Origin: Centropus unirufus | Taxonomy: Eukaryota; Chordata; Aves; Cuculiformes; Centropidae | Direction of reading: 5' to 3' | DNA: 64,000 nucleotides | Assembly: GCA_013397695.1 (NCBI GenBank) | Contig: VYZI01000086.1 | Location: 947,482-1,011,481 of the forward strand | Translations under genes and position numbers: made by a program | Notes under the pieces: model-generated | Database searches by the model: none | Told to the model about the DNA's origin: nothing | What the model saw: only the letters and a program-made list of their open reading frames with translations | In this document: one piece after another, positions 51,201 to 57,200 of the stretch | Numbering within the stretch: position 1 is the stretch's first letter | Layout: every line of letters begins with the position of its first letter

Positions 51201-54200
51201 CTGTTGGGTCTGTTGAATGATGCACCTCTGAATTTCTTTTATCTCCTATTTAGGATTGCTCAGGAAAGGCAAAGTGGCACAGATGTTCTAAACGGTGGTC
51301 TCCCATGTCTGTAGTTGTAGATTTTGTGCATGTTTAATATTGGCTTGTTAGTTATTTCACATCTGGACAAATATGTGATGGATCACATCTCTTGCAGCAG
51401 GCATACAGCAGAGAGCCCAGGAATTAAAATATGTCCTTCCTGGGCATTTCTTTCTGAGTATTCCAGCTTAGGGGTTTTTTTGTGAAGTTCCATCCCAGAT
51501 AGTTGCTTGAGCTGTCAGCCTGTACCCAAGGATACTTGAAGGGCCCCACTTCAGAGTGCTTTGTTCCAGAATGTTTAGTAAAATCCATGCCTGAAGCAGA
51601 GAAGTGCATTCACCTCAAGTCTGAAAAATAAATGTGTTGTGCTTAGATCTAGAGCCATTCCTTTTTATGGAAGTCAAAGACAAAGAGATGAGGGTCCCTT
51701 TTCATGCCTCATGTTAGAATATGATAGAAATATCTCTAAGCAAGCACATTGACCATCCTCTTCTTCATCTATTTAAAATAAGTAAATTTTACTCTCCGTG
51801 TTCTAATGACAATTATTCAAAAGGCAGTTTGAACGCAAATAACATCAGTTGAGGCTTCAGTATTGTTCGAAATGAAAGTCTTGAAGTACTACTTGGAACA
51901 GATTTACGCTGACCACATAGGAGGTGGTAAAGCTTGTCCATGGCTACTGATACTCACTGTTAAGTGTTGAGAACATCTAACTTCTCCAGCAAATCAGTTA
52001 ATGATAAAAATACGGTTATTCTTGCTGTCGTTTCTCTGTTCAAAGGACTTTGGTTTTGATACTCTCTATTGTTGCAGCACCAAAAAGCTTACACCTCAGG
52101 GTGGAGGTGGGATTATAAATACCTTTCATCTCTCATAACTAAAGCATAAGTAGCGCAGCATAATGTCTGTCTTGGCTTCCCATCAGTACTTAAGAGAATG
52201 AAGTAGCTCATGACATACGTGTGTGTCTTCAGTCTTCCTGTTAATGCTCTACTGCTGTCACTAGGGCCTTTTAAGTTCTTCCTTGCTTTCATGGCAAGTT
52301 GAATCAATAATGTTAAACGCTGTGTTCTGGTCCACAGATCCTGATTTGCCCCCATGTATGTTGTTTGGTGCTTTCACAGCCCGCCTTTGATCACTGGTTG
52401 ACTGTAAGCTCTGTTGCAGTCTTCAGGGGGAGTTCTGTAGTTTTGCTCTGCTCCCCAGCTCAGGCATCTTGGTGAAGTGGGCGAAGCAAAGCGCTAGGAA
52501 CCAGCAACAGGTGTTGCAGAGCAACTTCACCATGTCTTTTGAGCAGCATTTGAGTTGGGTTCGGTAGATGGAATGGTACTAGACGACGAAGAGAGTCTTG
52601 TACAAAAAGCTTTAACTTGTAATCGCACCAATTTTTTCAAGCAAGTTTGTGAGAAAGAAACAACCATTTCAGATTTGAACTGTCAAATACTAAGGACCGC
52701 TGTCAGCCCATGGAGAATGAACTCTGTGCTCAACCAATGCAGAAAAGATAAGATAACAGTCTTCCTGCTGTTTGTGTTGTGAAAGTGTAATAAAAAGCAG
52801 GAGGGAGAATATGGAACAGTTCTTCAATAGGGCTCTAACTTAAACGTTTAAGAGGTACCTCACTAAAATGAACACTGCAGCATTATTCTAGCTGGACACC
52901 ATGAGCTAATCCAGGAGTCCCGTTTCTTATACAAACTCTTTCTTTCTTACATGAACATCAGACAGGGAAGGAGATGTTGTCATTTAAAATGCTCTGTTAA
53001 CTTGAAATAGGCTGATCAATAGGCAAACCTCCAAGCAGAGGGAGTTAGAGCATGTGCCTCTCCTTTTACCTACTTGTATTCTGTGGCTGTGCACTGTAAC
53101 ATGCCGTGTTCTGAGATGCAATGGTTCCTCTTTGAAAAGGAGGGAGTTTTTCCTTGGTGTTCTCAATCTCTGGAAGTGGTTTTCCTTCCAAGATCTCGTC
53201 TATTTCTACTAAACCTTTCCGAGTAACTCTGTATTTTCATATTTTCTTGCTTTCTTTTTCCCATGTGAAAATAAGCATAAATCCTTTCTTCCAGATAAAC
53301 CAGGCTACGCATGACCAGGCAGTGGTGCTACAAAATGCCCTACAAAACATTCCTAATCCAACTTCAGAGTGCATGCTCAGAAATGTAGCAATTCGTCTTG
53401 CACAGCAAATATCTGATGAGGTTAGTGAATTCCTTTCCCCTTTGTTCCTTGTAGTGTCTCGTTTTTTGAAAAAATCCTTAAATTTTCTTATTTCTAAGAT
53501 ATTGGTTTTCCTTCTAAAACATCATGAAACATTTCAGGTGGTGTTTGTATGGTTAATAAGCTCCTGACTTAATTAAAAGCATTTAATTGTTTCCACATGC
53601 AATGAGGAAATCCAGACATTCATTCTGTTAGCCTAAAGAGGCTTATGTGAATGAGGCAGGTTCTGTACAAGCTCTGTAATGGATTGGGAGTATTGTTACA
53701 CTTGGATTGGAACTTAAGGAGCTCCATGTAATAGATATAAAGAAGTTAATGGATATTTTGAAAGCACTTCTGTGATACTTCCTTCTTTTTTGAGGTTTTT
53801 TTTCATGTTTTAGTTTGAGTAACATTCTCTTCTCAAGAAGCAGAAGCAGGTAGGGAGTTTTTAGGTACTGAGCATGATTTTTTAAAAGCTGGGAGGAAAA
53901 AGTCTCAACTCATTGGCAGTTCATGTAGTGAAAATACATTAATGATACGAGTGAATAAATGGGTTGTGGAGCTTGGTGTAAGGTTAAACCAAGTGCTTTG
54001 CAAATACAATGGTCTTAGCTGTGTGATATGACCAAAGTCCGTTTGGATTTGGAGTTGTGAATCACGTTAGTGACTCCAGTAATGAATTCTGCTGAACTGA
54101 TGGTTCAGCCTTGCAGGCAAGGGCATTGTGCTTCCTTTAAACACTGCTCGGTGTTCAGAAGAAATGCTGTGCTTTGCAACGTTAAGGCAGTTACACAAGA

Positions 54201-57200
54201 CTACTTGTATTTAGATAGCTTAGAACTGTCTTGGAGGTAGCTTTGCAGAAATTCTGTACAGTATAGAAAGTCAATATTCACTGCTTCCACACTGGAAACT
54301 GACGGATACCAATTCCCTGTGGAAGAGGAATCATAGAATCACCAGATTGGAAAAGACCTTTGACATCGAGTCCAACCGTACCCATCCACCACTAAACCTT
54401 ACCCTTAAGCACCTCATCTCCCCGTCTCTTAAACACCTCCAGGGATGGGGATTCCACCACGTCCCTGGGCAGCCTCTGCCAGGGCCTGATGACCCTTTCA
54501 GTGAAGAATTTGTTTCTAATGTCCAACCTGAACCTGCCCTGGTCCAGCTCTAGGCCATTCCCCCCTGTCCTATCCCCTGTCACTTGGGAGAAGAGACCAG
54601 CACCCACCTCCCCACAACCTCCTTTCAGGCAGGTGTAGGCAGGGATAAGGTCTCCCTTCAACTTTCTCCAGGCTGTGCAACCCCAGCTCCCTCAGCCGTT
54701 CTTCACAAGACTTGTTCTCCGGCCCCTTCCCCAGCTTTGTTGCCTTCTGTTGACACGCTCCAGAATGTCAGCATCCTTCTTGTAGTGAGGGGTCCAGAAC
54801 TGAACATAGGATTCGAGGTGCAGTGTCACCAGTGCTGAGTACAGGGGCACAATCACAGAAATAAATCTTTCACCTTGTTAAATTTTGATACTTCCAAGAT
54901 TGGAAAATCACAGTGAGATAGAAGAGCAACATCATATTTCTGTGTGCCACATTCTTCATGAGACGCTGTTCCTGTAAGGTTGATTTGCTTGTGGCAAAGG
55001 TGAAATTCCTGTTATATTTTGTTAAAGTATTGTAAATGCCCATATCGGTATCAAGAAGGCACCTTGTTCAGGTTCCCTGATGCCACCAACTTGTTAGTTG
55101 AGCTCCTTAGTCTTTTTTTTTTTAATTAAGTCTAAGCATTAGAAAAATGAAAATATGACATTTTTGAGAGCTGTTCACCCTCTGCTTTTAAGCATTGCCC
55201 ATTTTTTTGAGAGTTCTACTTCAAATACAGACTTCAGGTAGGTTAGAGGGTTTTTTGAATGTCAATGCAAACTATAAATAGTGGCAGGCGGAGCAGGTTT
55301 TGTAATGTTGGAATATCAGTAGAAACTTGGATGTTAACTGTGACTGCCCCAGAACACTGAAGAGCGGGTACATTCATAGGATGCACGGTCTGTGTTCTGG
55401 TTAATTTTAACCCCTGTATATAAGCTTGCGTAGAGAACAATCCCTTTATATATTAATCACATATTTGATAAGCATCAGTTTACCTCGCCGGTGGCACAAT
55501 AAATATCATGGGGAGGACAAACCCCAAAAGAACTTCAACTTGTTACGTGACTTAAGAGGCTGCCTGCCTTCTGAACGCATTCTTTGTGGTTTGTTGACTT
55601 GTTTTTTTTCCCCAAAACATGAAGTTGGTGGTTTCTGGTAAATGTTACTCAGAATCAAAGATCTACTGGTTATTTGTCAAAAATGTTCACTTTCTCAGAA
55701 TTCCTGCTACTCGGAGTATTGTGGTTTAAGAATCTGTAATGGCTCTAAAATACATGCTACTTTCTAGTAAATAATAACTATTACATAAGTGATGCACAAA
55801 AGGTTTTCAAGGTATTTTTTCCCTATTGAATGACAAATTCCTTTTAAATTTTAAGCTTTCTATAAATTGGTGGTAATTTGGAATTCACTGTAATATTATT
55901 TGCAACAGCCTTTCAATGTTGCTTTTGTCTCTTCCTCTCTTTTCAGGCGTCGAAATACATCCCTGATATCTGTGTTATTAGGGCAGTCCAAAAAATTGTT
56001 TGGGCGTCTGGTTGTGGCTCAGTTCAACTGGTTTTCAGCTCGAATGAGGAAATCAGTAAAATCTATGAAAAGGTGAGAATTCCTAAGCCGCTTCTTTGCT
56101 CTATGGCTGTTCAGCCAGTGTCAGCCAGCTGTGTCAGGCTTAGAATGCGATGTACTTGCATGAGTATAAAACGCACTTGGCCTTTCTACCGGATCTCTGC
56201 ACCCCTTCAGAAATCGCCTTCTTTGCTAAACAGGGCCTCGGTGCAGAGCAAGAGCAGCCCTGAACTTGCAGAGAGCGTTCTGCTTTTACTTTCATATCGT
56301 GAGATGTGTCAGAATTACCACATCCTCCTGCTGCAGTGGCAGTGACTGGCTCTGATTTGTAGCTGTTGTGCAAAGACAAAGTAGTGTCTGTTGCCAGACT
56401 GAGCCATGCTTTGTCCTCTGCCGCTGTTTACAATCAGTTCTCCCTTCTGTGTTGTAATCCCTTCTTTCTGCCTCCTTAGTTCTGGTAATATTTCCATGTA
56501 TAAAACAAACGCTTTATGTCCTGTTGCAAACCCACAGCCATGATTACGGATGATTTAAGATTGAAACCTTCTCAGATTGAGTTTCTTCAGAACTCTTCAA
56601 GCCAAATAATTTTGGCTTAGGTGGCAGAATATTTGCCTTTTTTTTCCCCCCTCAAAGTATTTATTTTGGGAACATGCCCCAAAATCAGTTGATTCGCTTT
56701 GAGTGTTTAATTGAAAGAATAACCTGTGTACCAATCAGAGGTGTTATTCTTCAATATTTCACAAGTCACCACAGCAGCTGTTTGAAATCTGGTTCATGTG
56801 TTTTGTGGTTCTGAAAAATAGTGAAGTGCCAAATAAATTCCAATAGTGTTAAGAAGGTTTTGGCCAAATAAGTTCTGACAATCAAAGCTTTCTAAAACCG
56901 GACTTCTTGATGTTATACAGCACTAAAGCCTTTCTTTATTCAAATAGTAACTGTTTCCAAGGCTTTAAACTCCAGGTTGTGAGTAGAATCATAGAGTCAC
57001 TGGGTTGGAAAAGATCTCCGAGATTGAATCCAACCCTATCTGTCTGCCACTACACCATATCCCAAAGCACCTCATCTCCCCGTCTTTTATACATCTCCAG
57101 GGATGGGGATTCCACCACNNNNNNNNNNNNNNNNNNNNNNNNNNNNNNNNNNNNNNNNNNNNNNNNNNNNNNNNNNNNNNNNNNNNNNNNNNNNNNNNNN

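Noticed and set aside
52555..52782. 75-codon plus-strand ORF followed by AATAAA in intron 23
   Set aside because: It depends on a non-ATG start, has no recognisable domain, and an AATAAA in AT-rich intron is expected by chance.
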